Source: Lutimaribacter degradans
GTDB taxonomy: Bacteria; Pseudomonadota; Alphaproteobacteria; Rhodobacterales; Rhodobacteraceae
Assembly (NCBI RefSeq): GCF_023703375.1
Contig: NZ_JAMQGO010000003.1
Location: forward strand, 248,001 to 312,000
Direction of reading: 5' to 3'
Length of the DNA: 64,000 nucleotides
Shown here: one piece after another, positions 28,093 through 36,552 of the stretch
Position numbering within the stretch: the first letter of the stretch is position 1
Layout: each line of letters starts with the position of its first letter
Notes under the pieces: model-generated
Told to the model about the DNA's origin: nothing
The model's database searches: none
The model's input: the letters and a program-made list of their open reading frames with translations, nothing else
Program-made: the position numbers and the translations under genes

Positions 28093-30132
28093 TCAGAACG
28101 ATTTCGACAAGGACACCTTTACCGTTCTGCCCGGCGCTTTTCGGCTGGGCGATGACAGGTGGCCGACATAATCCTCGTCAAGAATGTTCTCGAGTCCGAA
28201 ACGAACCTCGGTTCCATCCAGCCAACCCTCGTCGGGGCGCCATGTGGCGCGCAGGTTGTGCACCGTGCTGTCGGGCAAACCGGCACCAAGCGCTTCACGG
28301 CGATCCGCGGCGTGAACGATTTCCCAGCTCAGGTCCAGCCGGTCATCCCACTTCTTGCCCAATGCCAGCTGCGCCCGGTCCGCCGGGCTGTTGCGCCACG
28401 TCGCGTTGGTGCCATCGGGGTTGAACTCGGTTCCATTGCCCAGGTGCCCGGCAAAATCGACATAAAACCCGTTTGCCATCCCGTACGAGGCTTCAAGCTC
28501 GAATCCATGGGAATCGACGTGGTCCAGCTCGGTCGTTGTCGACCCTGAAACCGTGTAGCTGGTGATGTCCCACAGCTCGGTCTGGTAAAGGTTGCCGCGA
28601 ATGGTAAAGGTATCGCCGCGGGCAAACACATCGGTGCCCGTATATTCCGCGCCCAGTTCGAACGTGTGCGATTTCTCCGAAATGCCGATGCGCCGTTGCG
28701 CGCTGGCGCTGGTGCCCAGGTCATCAATGATCGGCAGCCCCTCGGTATAGGCCGCGCTGCCAAAGACCGACAGGCCGTTGCCCAGGTCATGGGCCAGCGC
28801 AAGGCCGCCCATCAGGGCATCCTTGTCGTAAATGTTCGGCAGGCCGGCAAGGTTGGTCGCGCTCTCGATCCTGGATGTTTCATACCGCAACGCAGGCGTG
28901 ACGGTGAATCGCCCCATCGTCATTTCGTCGACCATGAATAGCGCAAAGCGGTCATTCGTGCCGCCCGGCGCCCCCGCCGCGGTGTTGTCGGCGCGAACGC
29001 GCCTTTGCGCCTCGACGCCGGCCAGCATGTCGTGGGAAACCGCGCCGGTTTCGAACAGCGCGCGGTTGGTCATGGTCAGCTTGGTTGTCTCGTAGCGTTG
29101 ATCGGCATTCACCGTATCGACAAGGAAGGGAAAGGTGGGCGTGCCTTCCAGCGGCGATGAGCCGGGAATGTAGTCGTATTCGATTTGCTGATCGGCGTAA
29201 GACAGGTTGGCGCGCAGGTCGAACAGGTCGCTGGCGGGATTGAAACGGTATTCAAGCACGGTCTGGTCCGTATCGGTCAGCCGGTCGACATTGCCGAACA
29301 TCCCGCCATCCGTGCCGAACTGGTCATAGGGCACGTCCTTGTCGTCAGCCACGGTTCTGGAGTGGCTAAGGGTCAGCGACTGCGCGTCATCCTGGCCAAA
29401 GGTGAACGTGCCCTTGGCAAGGTAGGACGGCGTGCGGAACTTGCTGTTGCCGATGGTCGTGCCATCCCCCGCGGTCAGGTTGCCTTGGTCGCGCAGCGAA
29501 TAGTTGAGCAGGAATTCGGCGCCCGCTGACGGCATCCAGCCCAGGTTCGTGGAACTGACCCAGCCATCGCCGTTCGAGCTGTATTCAAGCGTCTGAGAGC
29601 CGCCAAAACCCGGCACGCCGCCCGTGAAATCAGAGGCATCCTTGGTTTCCAGCTTGACCACGCCGCCAACGATTCCCGATCCGTAGGCAAAGCTGCCGAT
29701 TGTCCCGCGCAGCACTTCGACCTCGCGGTAAAGCAGCGGATCGGTGAAAAGCTGCGTGCCGATCCGGTACAACTCTTCCGAGCCGACGCTGGCGCCGTCG
29801 ATCTGCACGGCAATCTTCTGGTCCGAGCCGTTGGTCGTGTTCGCGCCAAAGCCGCGAATGTTGATGCCCGAGCCTTGCGGCGTCGTGCCGTTGACCAGCG
29901 TGACACCGGGCACCGAGTCGATCAGCTGCGCAACCGTGCTGGCCTGCCGGTCCTGAATTTCTTCTTCATCCACGACAGTGCGGGGCAAGGCGGTGCCAAA
30001 GCTGAGATCGCGCTTGCCGCCGGTGAGTATGAGGGTGCCCAGGAAACCGGGGTCGGCGTCCTGCGCGGCGGCCGGCAGGGCCAGCGACAGGCAGACTAGC
30101 GCGGTCGAGCCGCGCAACAGGTGGGTAAGCAT
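28093..30132 (-). CDS. hmuR: TonB-dependent outer-membrane receptor, probably for heme
   Basis: About 679 residues. From ATG 30132 a signal peptide ends at PAAAQ, then comes the plug domain (PRTVVDEEEIQDRQASTVAQ, NIRGFG, VQIDGASVG, VEVLRGTIGSFAYGSG). A 22-strand barrel follows, ending in KVSLSKSF with the C-terminal Phe. ATG 30141 is also possible, but GAAGG is better spaced for 30132. Divergent hmuSTUV strongly suggests heme as ligand. Oddly, the FRAP and NPNL/NPDL boxes typical of heme receptors are not seen; the equivalent area reads YTEGLPIIDDLGTSASAQRR. Confidence 0.85.
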   Translation of the reverse strand: MLTHLLRGSTALVCLSLALPAAAQDADPGFLGTLILTGGKRDLSFGTALPRTVVDEEEIQDRQASTVAQLIDSVPGVTLVNGTTPQGSGINIRGFGANTTNGSDQKIAVQIDGASVGSEELYRIGTQLFTDPLLYREVEVLRGTIGSFAYGSGIVGGVVKLETKDASDFTGGVPGFGGSQTLEYSSNGDGWVSSTNLGWMPSAGAEFLLNYSLRDQGNLTAGDGTTIGNSKFRTPSYLAKGTFTFGQDDAQSLTLSHSRTVADDKDVPYDQFGTDGGMFGNVDRLTDTDQTVLEYRFNPASDLFDLRANLSYADQQIEYDYIPGSSPLEGTPTFPFLVDTVNADQRYETTKLTMTNRALFETGAVSHDMLAGVEAQRRVRADNTAAGAPGGTNDRFALFMVDEMTMGRFTVTPALRYETSRIESATNLAGLPNIYDKDALMGGLALAHDLGNGLSVFGSAAYTEGLPIIDDLGTSASAQRRIGISEKSHTFELGAEYTGTDVFARGDTFTIRGNLYQTELWDITSYTVSGSTTTELDHVDSHGFELEASYGMANGFYVDFAGHLGNGTEFNPDGTNATWRNSPADRAQLALGKKWDDRLDLSWEIVHAADRREALGAGLPDSTVHNLRATWRPDEGWLDGTEVRFGLENILDEDYVGHLSSPSRKAPGRTVKVSLSKSF

Positions 30133-30201
30133 ATGCGCCATCCTTCAGATGTTCATGGCCGTTGCTTGCGAAGGCTGGCGCGGCGGTTTTGGTGATTTCG
30201 C

Positions 30202-30213
30202 GACAATCTTGTC
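30202..30213. promoter_or_regulatory. Inverted repeat in the receptor/hmuS promoter region
   Basis: The roughly 200-base divergent gap (30133-30331) holds the palindrome GACA-ATCT-TGTC, extended by GTGA/TCAC-like flanks. An AT-rich stretch around 30243-30263 follows, with a TTGACT -35-like hexamer on the minus strand. An iron-responsive repressor would be expected here, but I cannot match this to a named Fur, Irr, RirA or Iron-Rhodo consensus. Confidence 0.3.
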
Positions 30214-30331
30214 ACTACGGGTTGCAGCTTCAAACGCACCAGAGTAAATTAGTCAAGTATTTTGAAGAAGCCACGCACCGGTTCCAATCGGGCGCAGCCA
30301 TCGGATCGCAAATCAACCTCCGAGGTCGCCC

Positions 30332-31384
30332 ATGACGCAGCAATCCGCTGTCACCCCTACCGATATTCGTGCCTTTCAGGCGCAAAACCCGAAACTGCGC
30401 GCCCGCGATGCCGCTGACAGCCTTGGCATATCCGAGGCGCAACTGGTGGCCGCCCGAATCGGCCGGGGCACCACGCGAATCGCCGCGCATCCCGACCAGC
30501 TCATTCCCGCCGCCGAGGCGCTGGGCGAGGTCATGGCTCTGACCCGCGTCGATGCCTGCGTGCATGAAAAAGTGGGCGAATACGCCGAGTACCATCCCGG
30601 CGACCATGCCGCGATGACCCTGGCCGAGAATATCGACCTGCGCATATTCCCGTCGCACTGGGTTCATGCCTTCGCGGTTGAAACGAATGACGCGCATGGC
30701 CCGCGCCGCTCGTTGCAGGTTTTCGATGCGGCGGGCGATGCGGTGCACAAGATCCACCTGCGCGAAAAGTCCAACCATGACGCATGGGCCGCCATCGTGG
30801 CCGATCTTGCCGTCGATGATCAATCCGACACGCAACCCGTCGAAAGCCGCAAGCCCGTCGAAGCCCCGAAATCGCGCCCCGACAAGGTTGATACCCTGCG
30901 CGAAGAATGGGCCAAGCTGACCGATACGCACCAGTTCCTGCGCCTGTGCGCCAAGCTCAAGATGAATCGTCTTGGGGCCTACCGGATCGCCGGGGCGCCA
31001 TGGGTGCGTCGGCTTGATCCGAACGCAGCCGATGACATGCTGCACGCGGTGCGCGATGCCGGGATAGAGGTGATGATCTTTGTCGGCAACCGCGGCTGCA
31101 TCCAGATCCACACCGGCCCGATTCACGAATTGCGGCCCATGGGGCCGTGGCAAAATGTGATGGACCCGGGCTTTAACCTGCACCTGCGGCGCGACAAGGT
31201 GGCCGAGATCTGGGCGGTGGAAAAGCCCACCCAGCGCGGCCCCGCCGTTTCTGTCGAGGCATTCGACGCCGAGGGCGGGTTGATCTTCCAGGTCTTTGGC
31301 GTCGGCAAGGAGGGGCGGGAGTCCCGCCCGGCATGGGGCAAGATCGTCGAAACCCTTCCCACGCTTCAAGAGGTGCCGGCCTGA
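30332..31384 (+). CDS. hmuS: HmuS, heme-handling/degrading cytoplasmic protein
   Basis: 350 residues of the HemS/HmuS family, made of two similar halves. Each half has a structural repeat; the heme-ligand His is expected in the N-terminal half (RVDACVHEKVGEYAEYH region). VMIFVGNRGCIQIHTGPIHE and GFNLHLRRDKVAEIWAVEKP are highly typical of the second half. It receives heme from the HmuTUV transporter. ATG 30332 has GAGG upstream. First gene of hmuSTUV, with a TGATG junction into hmuT. Confidence 0.95.
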   Translation: MTQQSAVTPTDIRAFQAQNPKLRARDAADSLGISEAQLVAARIGRGTTRIAAHPDQLIPAAEALGEVMALTRVDACVHEKVGEYAEYHPGDHAAMTLAENIDLRIFPSHWVHAFAVETNDAHGPRRSLQVFDAAGDAVHKIHLREKSNHDAWAAIVADLAVDDQSDTQPVESRKPVEAPKSRPDKVDTLREEWAKLTDTHQFLRLCAKLKMNRLGAYRIAGAPWVRRLDPNAADDMLHAVRDAGIEVMIFVGNRGCIQIHTGPIHELRPMGPWQNVMDPGFNLHLRRDKVAEIWAVEKPTQRGPAVSVEAFDAEGGLIFQVFGVGKEGRESRPAWGKIVETLPTLQEVPA

Positions 31385-32277
31385 TGTTTCGTCATTCAAG
31401 ACCGTCCGATACACTGATCACGGGTCTCGCGACCTGTGGCGCGCTGATCCTGCTGTTGCTTGGCTCGGAGCGGTATGCCCACGCGCAAAACCCCGAGCCC
31501 GACGTGCTGTCAATCGGCGGCTCGGTAACGGAAATCGTTGTGGCGCTTGGCCAGCAGCACCGGCTGAAGGCACGCGATGCGACATCGACCTACCCGCCCG
31601 ATGTTACCGATCTGCCCGACGTGGGTTACATGCGGTCGCTGTCGCCCGAGGGCGTGCTGTCCGCCGGCCCGTCGCTGATCATTGCCGAGGAAGGGGCCGG
31701 CCCGCGAGAGGCGCTGAACGTGATCCGCGAGGCCAAGGTGGGTTTTGTCGAAGTGCCCGACGCTCTCACCGCCCGTGGAATCCTGCGCAAGATCGAAATC
31801 ATCGGCGATGCGCTTGACGTGCCCGACCGGGCGGCACGCCTGTCGGCCCAGGTTGAAACCGCGCTGGCTGACGCTCTGGCCGATGCCGCGCGCCCGACAA
31901 GCCGGAAAAAGCGGGTGCTTTTCGTGCTGTCCACGCAGGGCGGCAAGATCAATGCCTCTGGCACCGGCACCGCGGCCGATTCGCTGATCCGCATGGCTGG
32001 CGGCGTCAACGCCGTCACCGAATACGAGGGATACAAGCAAATCACCGACGAAGCCGTCGGGCTGGCCGCGCCAGACGTGATCCTGATGATGGACCGGGGC
32101 GGCGATCACGGGGTGGCGGATGACGAACTGTTCGCAATGCCCGCCATCAGGTTGACGCCCGCTGCGCAGACACGCGCGGTCGTTCGCATGGACGGGTTGT
32201 TGATGTTGGGTTTTGGCCCGCGCACCGCGCAGGCCATTCGCACCCTCAACGACGCGCTTTATGGTCAGGGAGCCTGA
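31384..32277 (+). CDS. hmuT: HmuT, periplasmic heme-binding protein
   Basis: 297-residue substrate-binding protein of the heme ABC importer. It has an N-terminal signal (LITGLATCGALILLLLGS...AHA). The mature part opens VLSIGGSVTEIVVALGQQHR, the cluster-A TroA/BtuF fold signature, and continues DVGYMRSLSPEGVLSAGPSL (with the conserved Tyr used for heme). It ends LLMLGFGPRTAQAI. The start overlaps the hmuS stop by one base. Confidence 0.94.
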   Translation: MFRHSRPSDTLITGLATCGALILLLLGSERYAHAQNPEPDVLSIGGSVTEIVVALGQQHRLKARDATSTYPPDVTDLPDVGYMRSLSPEGVLSAGPSLIIAEEGAGPREALNVIREAKVGFVEVPDALTARGILRKIEIIGDALDVPDRAARLSAQVETALADALADAARPTSRKKRVLFVLSTQGGKINASGTGTAADSLIRMAGGVNAVTEYEGYKQITDEAVGLAAPDVILMMDRGGDHGVADDELFAMPAIRLTPAAQTRAVVRMDGLLMLGFGPRTAQAIRTLNDALYGQGA

Positions 32278-32280
32278 ACC

Positions 32281-33351
32281 GTGTCAGCCGTGACCGAAGA
32301 AATTGAAACCGCCCCGCGCGACCGGCTGTCGCGCGCGCGCACCCTGCACGGGGTTCTGGCGGGCGCACTGGTGCTGGCCTGTATCGCAAGCCTTGAAATC
32401 GGGGCCACGGATGTGACCCTGACGGCAATGCTGGCCAAGCTGGTGCAGGGCGAGGCACTCAGCCAGGTAGAGCGCGTGGTCCTGCTCGATATCCGGCTTC
32501 CGCGGCTGGCGATGGGGGTGTTGGTCGGGGCCGCGCTGGCCGTTTCGGGCGCGGCAATGCAGGGGCTGTTTCGCAACCCGCTGGCCGATCCGGGCATCGT
32601 GGGCGTCGGGGCGGGCGCCGGGCTGGGCGCGATACTCGCCATCGTGCTGGGCGCGCTGTTGCCTGCCTGGGTGATCGACCAGACAGGCAACCAGTTGACA
32701 CCCTTCGCCGCGTTCCTGGGCGGTTGGGGCTCGACCATCCTGCTTTATCGCGTGTCCACGCGCCACGGGCGAACATCGGTTGCCACGATGCTATTGGCGG
32801 GCATCGCCCTCGGGGCGCTTGCGGGGGCCTTGTCGGGCATCCTTGTCTATATCGCCGATGACCGGCAGTTGCGCGATCTTACGTTCTGGGGCCTCGGCTC
32901 CCTGGCCGGTGCAAGCTGGGCCAAGGTGCTGTCGGCCGGGCCGCTGATCGTTTTGTCCATTGGCGCGGCGATGATGCTGGGCCGGGGTCTGAACGGGCTG
33001 GCCCTTGGCGAGGCGACAGCCGCCCATATCGGCATCGACGTGCAGCGCATGAAATCCATCGCCATTCTTGCCGTCGCGGGTGCGACAGGTGCGGCGGTGG
33101 CGGTTTCGGGCGGGATCGGGTTCATCGGCATCGTGGTGCCGCACTTGCTGCGGCTGGCCTCCGGCCCGGATCACCGAACGCTCCTGCTCAATTCCGCACT
33201 GCTGGGCGCGATCCTGCTGATCCTCGCCGACGTGATCGCCCGCGTGGTCATCGCCCCGGCGGAACTGCCCATCGGCATCGTCACGGCGGTTCTGGGGGCA
33301 CCCGTTTTCCTTTGGATCCTGCTCAAGCGTCGGGGGTTGGTCGAGTTATGA
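32281..33351 (+). CDS. hmuU: HmuU, heme ABC transporter permease (FecCD family)
   Basis: 356-residue inner-membrane permease with about ten hydrophobic spans. Family motifs: RLPRLAMGVLVGAALAVSGA and GLFRNPLADPGIVGVGAGAG, then GGIGFIGIVVPHLLRLASGPDHR (the EAA-like loop contacting the ATPase). The start is GTG 32281 with AGGGAG 8 bases upstream. The gene overlaps hmuV by 4 bases. Confidence 0.95.
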   Translation: MSAVTEEIETAPRDRLSRARTLHGVLAGALVLACIASLEIGATDVTLTAMLAKLVQGEALSQVERVVLLDIRLPRLAMGVLVGAALAVSGAAMQGLFRNPLADPGIVGVGAGAGLGAILAIVLGALLPAWVIDQTGNQLTPFAAFLGGWGSTILLYRVSTRHGRTSVATMLLAGIALGALAGALSGILVYIADDRQLRDLTFWGLGSLAGASWAKVLSAGPLIVLSIGAAMMLGRGLNGLALGEATAAHIGIDVQRMKSIAILAVAGATGAAVAVSGGIGFIGIVVPHLLRLASGPDHRTLLLNSALLGAILLILADVIARVVIAPAELPIGIVTAVLGAPVFLWILLKRRGLVEL

Positions 33352-34130
33352 GCCTGGTTGCCCAAGACATTCACGTTTCCTATGGCCAGCGCGTGGCGTT
33401 GCGCGGCGTCAGCCTGACTGCACGTCCGGGCGAGGTCACGGCCATCGTCGGCCCGAACGGGTCGGGAAAGTCCACGCTGCTGGGGGCGATCACGGCGGCG
33501 CTGCCCTTTCAGGGCCGGGTCAGCCTGAACGGGCAGGATGTCGCCATGCTGAAACCCTGGGACCTGGCCGCCCAGCGCGCCGTGCTACCGCAGGCGTCGC
33601 GATTGGCCTTTCCCTTCACCGCGATCGAGGTCGTCCGCCTTGGCTTGCAATCGGGCACCGCCGGCGACCGGCCCGAGGTGCCGATGCAGGCGCTGACGCG
33701 GGTTGGCCTGGCGCATTATGCGAACCGGACGTTCCAGGAATTGTCGGGGGGCGAGGCACAGCGGGTCATGCTGGCGCGCGTGCTGGCGCAGGTCTGGGCG
33801 CCGGTCGAGAACGGGCAGCCGCGCTGGCTCTTGCTGGATGAGCCGGTCTCGAGCCTCGATATAGCCCACCAGTTGCAGGTCATGGAAATCGCGCGCGGTT
33901 TCGCACGGGCCGGTGGCGGGGTGATCGCCGTCATGCATGACCTGAACCTGACCGCGCTTTATGCCGACAGCGTTGCGGTGCTGGCCGATGGGCAGCGCCT
34001 TGCCTTCGGCACACCGGCCGAGGTGCTGACCGATGAAACCCTGTCACGCGCCTACGGCTGCAACCTGCGTGTATCGGCCCCGCCGCCTCCCGGCACGCCC
34101 TTTGTCCTGCCGCACGCGGCCACTGTCTGA
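33348..34130 (+). CDS. hmuV: HmuV, heme ABC transporter ATP-binding protein
   Basis: 260 residues. Walker A GPNGSGKST, Q-loop VLPQASRLAF, signature LSGGEAQRVMLARVLAQ, Walker B WLLLDEPVSSLD and switch His VMHDLNLTALYAD are all intact. A slight insertion between signature and Walker B (WAPVENGQPR) is common in HmuV. The start is ATG 33348 in the ATGA overlap with hmuU. Confidence 0.96.
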   Translation: MSLVAQDIHVSYGQRVALRGVSLTARPGEVTAIVGPNGSGKSTLLGAITAALPFQGRVSLNGQDVAMLKPWDLAAQRAVLPQASRLAFPFTAIEVVRLGLQSGTAGDRPEVPMQALTRVGLAHYANRTFQELSGGEAQRVMLARVLAQVWAPVENGQPRWLLLDEPVSSLDIAHQLQVMEIARGFARAGGGVIAVMHDLNLTALYADSVAVLADGQRLAFGTPAEVLTDETLSRAYGCNLRVSAPPPPGTPFVLPHAATV

Positions 34131-34200
34131 AAACCCCGCAAATGCGCCACCCGGCGCGGCGAACCCTGCCAACCCCTGACAAGGAGATAAGGAGTCTCAA

Positions 34201-34527
34201 ATGTACCTTGCCATGAACCGATTCACCGTAACGCTTGAAAACGCCGCCGCGTTCGAAGACCTGTGGCTGTCCCGCGAAAGCCAGTTGCAAGAGACCGACG
34301 GCTTCGTGTCGTTCCAAATGCTCAAGGGCCCCGAGGAAGACGGGCACATACTCTACGCCTCTCACACCATGTGGGAAACCGAGGATCATTTCCGCGCCTG
34401 GACCCAGGGCGAGTCGTTCCGCACCGCCCATGTCCGCGCCCGGAAGGCCCGCAAACTTCACGAGGGCGCTACCCGTTTCGAAGGGTTCCGCGCAATCCAG
34501 CGCATCGACGCCCTGCAACCCGCTTGA
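34201..34527 (+). CDS. Antibiotic-biosynthesis-monooxygenase-fold protein, likely heme monooxygenase
   Basis: 108-residue dimeric-barrel (ABM) protein placed 70 bases after hmuV, with AAGGAG before the ATG. Residues matching the IsdG/IsdI catalytic triad are present: Asn6 (MYLAMNRF), Trp67 (HFRAWTQGE) and His77 (FRTAHVRAR). The Trp-to-His spacing of ten residues is the same as in IsdG. With its position at the end of hmuSTUV this points to heme cleavage in the cytoplasm, like the HmuQ/HmuD enzymes of rhizobia. Activity is inferred, not shown. Confidence 0.83.
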   Translation: MYLAMNRFTVTLENAAAFEDLWLSRESQLQETDGFVSFQMLKGPEEDGHILYASHTMWETEDHFRAWTQGESFRTAHVRARKARKLHEGATRFEGFRAIQRIDALQPA

Positions 34528-34598
34528 ACATTGCCGCGCAACGGCCACGCCCCACGGCACCGTTGCGCGGCCGCCGGGCCGTTTCCCTACCCGGCAAA

Positions 34599-34627
34599 TT
34601 TAACCTATCAAAATAATCAGATATTGA
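34599..34627 (+). promoter_or_regulatory. Possible promoter of the exb/tonB operon
   Basis: In an AT-rich island within the 190-base gap before the gene at 34718, TTTAAC (34599-34604) is followed after 17 bases by TATTGA (34622-34627). The surrounding AATTTAACC...CAAAATAATCAG stretch stands out from the GC-rich background and could also hold an iron-responsive operator. Confidence 0.4.
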
Positions 34628-34717
34628 ATCTTCCCCGCCCGCCTGCTAGCTAAACGGCATCGAGCAAGGGCGCGCTCCCCAGCCAGATGACCATTCGGGA
34701 AATCAAGGGCGGACGAC

Positions 34718-35152
34718 ATGCGCGCATACCATCGAAAAGTTGTGGCCACTTGCCTGGCGGCCCTCATGACCTGCGGCCCCGTGCTGGCGCAAGATGAACA
34801 GGGCGCGCATGTGTCGATCGAACTCAACGCGCTTGAGGCTGTCAAAGACGCCTGCCGGATCAGCTTCCTCGTCCAGAACGGCCATGACGCCGACATTGAA
34901 CAGGCCGTGTACGAGGCCGTCCTGTTTGACACCGAAGGCCGCGTTGACCGCCTGACGCTTTTCGATTTCGGCGCCCTGCCATCGGCGCGCCCGCGCGTTC
35001 GGCAATTCGTCCTGCCGGGGCTTGAATGTACCTCGCTTGGCCGCCTGCTGATCAACGGGGCAGAAACCTGCTCCGGCGACGCCCTGCCAAACGATGCCTG
35101 CACCGCCGGCCTCGACCTGCGCAGCCGGACAGATATCGAGGTACTGGGATGA
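34718..35152 (+). CDS. Secreted Cys-rich protein heading the exbB-exbD-exbD-tonB operon
   Basis: 144 residues with a signal peptide (VVATCLAALMTCGPVLAQ), so it is periplasmic; I do not recognise a named family. The mature part has four Cys (in KDACRISF, GLECTSL, GAETCSGD and NDACTAG), enough for two disulfides. The fold looks beta-rich, with ISFLVQNGHDADIEQAVYEA at its centre. It overlaps exbB by 4 bases (ATGA) and is the first gene of the operon, so it is made in step with the proton channel. It could be an accessory or regulatory part of the Ton machine, acting in the periplasm. Confidence 0.75.
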   Translation: MRAYHRKVVATCLAALMTCGPVLAQDEQGAHVSIELNALEAVKDACRISFLVQNGHDADIEQAVYEAVLFDTEGRVDRLTLFDFGALPSARPRVRQFVLPGLECTSLGRLLINGAETCSGDALPNDACTAGLDLRSRTDIEVLG

Positions 35153-35796
35153 TCGCCACGCTTCACGATACCCTGTTGCGCATCGTCGGCCTGGGTGGCC
35201 CGGTCGTCTTGCTGCTATGCGGGCTTTCGGTTCTGGTTCTGGCGGTCGTTCTGTACAAGCTGTGGCAATTCGGTGTCGCGGGCGTGGGCCGCCACGACGC
35301 GCTGCAAGCGGCGATTGCCGCATGGGATGCCGGTGATCGGGCCGCCGCGGGCGACCACCTGGGCCGGTCGCGCAGCTACCTTGTGCCCGTTATCACGATG
35401 GCCTTCGATGGCCAGAACGATGCCCCCCGGCTCGAGGCCGAGGCCGAGATGCGTTTTGCCCGGCTGGAAAGCGGGTTCCGGTTCCTTGACTCGGTGGCGC
35501 AGCTTGCCCCGCTGCTGGGGCTGTTTGGCACGGTGCTGGGCATGATCTCGGCCTTCCAGGCCCTGCAACAGGCCGGCGCGCAGGTTGATCCCTCGGTCCT
35601 TGCGGGCGGTATCTGGGTGGCGCTGCTGACCACGGCGGTGGGGCTTGCCGTGGCGATGCCGACATCCGTCATGCTAAGCTGGTTCGAGGCCCGCATGGAT
35701 GCCGACCGCGTGCTGGCGCAAAAGGCGCTGCGCACGGCCCTTGCCCCCGAGGGGCGGCAGGCCACGGCACATGGGGTTGCGCCCAGCCATGCGTAG
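35149..35796 (+). CDS. exbB: ExbB/TolQ-family proton channel protein (unusual, lacks channel Glu)
   Basis: 215 residues with three membrane spans: LGGPVVLLLCGLSVLVLAVV, then after a cytoplasmic domain APLLGLFGTVLGMISAF and GGIWVALLTTAVGLAVAMP. The channel Thr residues (FGTVLG and LLTTAVGL) are kept. Where E. coli ExbB has Glu176 in GIAEALLATAIGL, this protein has Val (GIWVALLTTAVGL, codon GTG near 35617). That is a notable change at a site considered important for proton flow. It overlaps the genes on both sides and forms the energising complex with the two ExbDs and TonB. Confidence 0.9.
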   Translation: MIATLHDTLLRIVGLGGPVVLLLCGLSVLVLAVVLYKLWQFGVAGVGRHDALQAAIAAWDAGDRAAAGDHLGRSRSYLVPVITMAFDGQNDAPRLEAEAEMRFARLESGFRFLDSVAQLAPLLGLFGTVLGMISAFQALQQAGAQVDPSVLAGGIWVALLTTAVGLAVAMPTSVMLSWFEARMDADRVLAQKALRTALAPEGRQATAHGVAPSHA

Positions 35797-36169
35797 CAGG
35801 CAGCGCAGGCGGCGGTTGTCGATGACATCGCTGATTGATGTCATTTTCCTTCTGCTGCTTTTCTTCATGTTGTCTTCGAGCTTCACGCGCTTTGCCGAGG
35901 TTGAGCTGGCGGCGGCCGGCGCGGGTGGCCCGGCGTCTGCCGCGCGCCCGGTTTTCCTGACACTGGCGCCCACATCGCTGCGGTTGAACGGGGCCACCGC
36001 CGCGATCGAGGGCCTGCCGAAGGCGCTTGATGGCCATCGTGACGGCGATACCCCGTTGCCCGTCCTCGTGGCGGCCCGTCCAGACGTAACGGCGCAGCGC
36101 CTTACCGATCTGCTGGTGGCGCTGCGTGCGCTCCCCGCGATCCGCGTAACCGTGTTGGAGGCCACATGA
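35789..36169 (+). CDS. exbD: ExbD-family protein 1 (retains the membrane Asp)
   Basis: 126 residues: a basic N-terminus (MRSRQRRRRLSMTS), one span SLIDVIFLLLLFFMLSSSF with Asp17 at the proton-carrying site, and a periplasmic domain (TLAPTSLRLNGATAAIEG...VAARPDVTAQRLTDLL, broken here). The start is ATG 35789, overlapping exbB by 8 bases. It is the one member of the ExbD pair with the acidic residue, so it should be able to carry protons. Confidence 0.9.
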   Translation: MRSRQRRRRLSMTSLIDVIFLLLLFFMLSSSFTRFAEVELAAAGAGGPASAARPVFLTLAPTSLRLNGATAAIEGLPKALDGHRDGDTPLPVLVAARPDVTAQRLTDLLVALRALPAIRVTVLEAT

Positions 36170-36552
36170 CACCACGCCGCGCCCGGCCCGAACGCGAGCC
36201 GACAATCGCCCTTATCAACATCGTTTTCCTGATGCTCATCTTCTTTCTCGTGGCGGGCACACTGGCTGCGCCGCTCGACAAGGATCTGCGGCTGGTCAGC
36301 ACAGCCAAGATCGACCGCGCCGCCCCGGCAGATGCGCTGGTGCTCCATGCCGATGGGCGCATGACACGCCGTGGCACCGAAATCGTCAGCGCCGCGGCGT
36401 TTCTGGCCGACCTGCCCGAAGAGGCCCGCGCGCGTGTGCGCATCGTGCCTGACCGCGCGCTACCGGCACAAAAGCTGGTTGGCGTGGCACGCGCCTTGCG
36501 CGAGGCCGGGGCCGGATCGGTGGTTCTGGTCACCGAACGGGGGCTGCAATGA
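36166..36552 (+). CDS. exbD: ExbD-family protein 2 (Asn at the membrane Asp position)
   Basis: 128 residues with the same architecture as the preceding gene: basic tail, one span ALINIVFLMLIFFLVAGT and a periplasmic ExbD fold (ALVLHADGRMTRRGTEI, VRIVPDRALPAQKLVGV). The residue aligned with Asp17 of its neighbour is Asn18 (codon AAC in CTT ATC AAC ATC, near 36217-36219). That removes the protonatable group. It overlaps both exbD1 and tonB by 4 bases. Likely a structural partner in an ExbD1-ExbD2 heterodimer rather than an independent proton carrier. Confidence 0.88.
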   Translation: MTPRRARPEREPTIALINIVFLMLIFFLVAGTLAAPLDKDLRLVSTAKIDRAAPADALVLHADGRMTRRGTEIVSAAAFLADLPEEARARVRIVPDRALPAQKLVGVARALREAGAGSVVLVTERGLQ

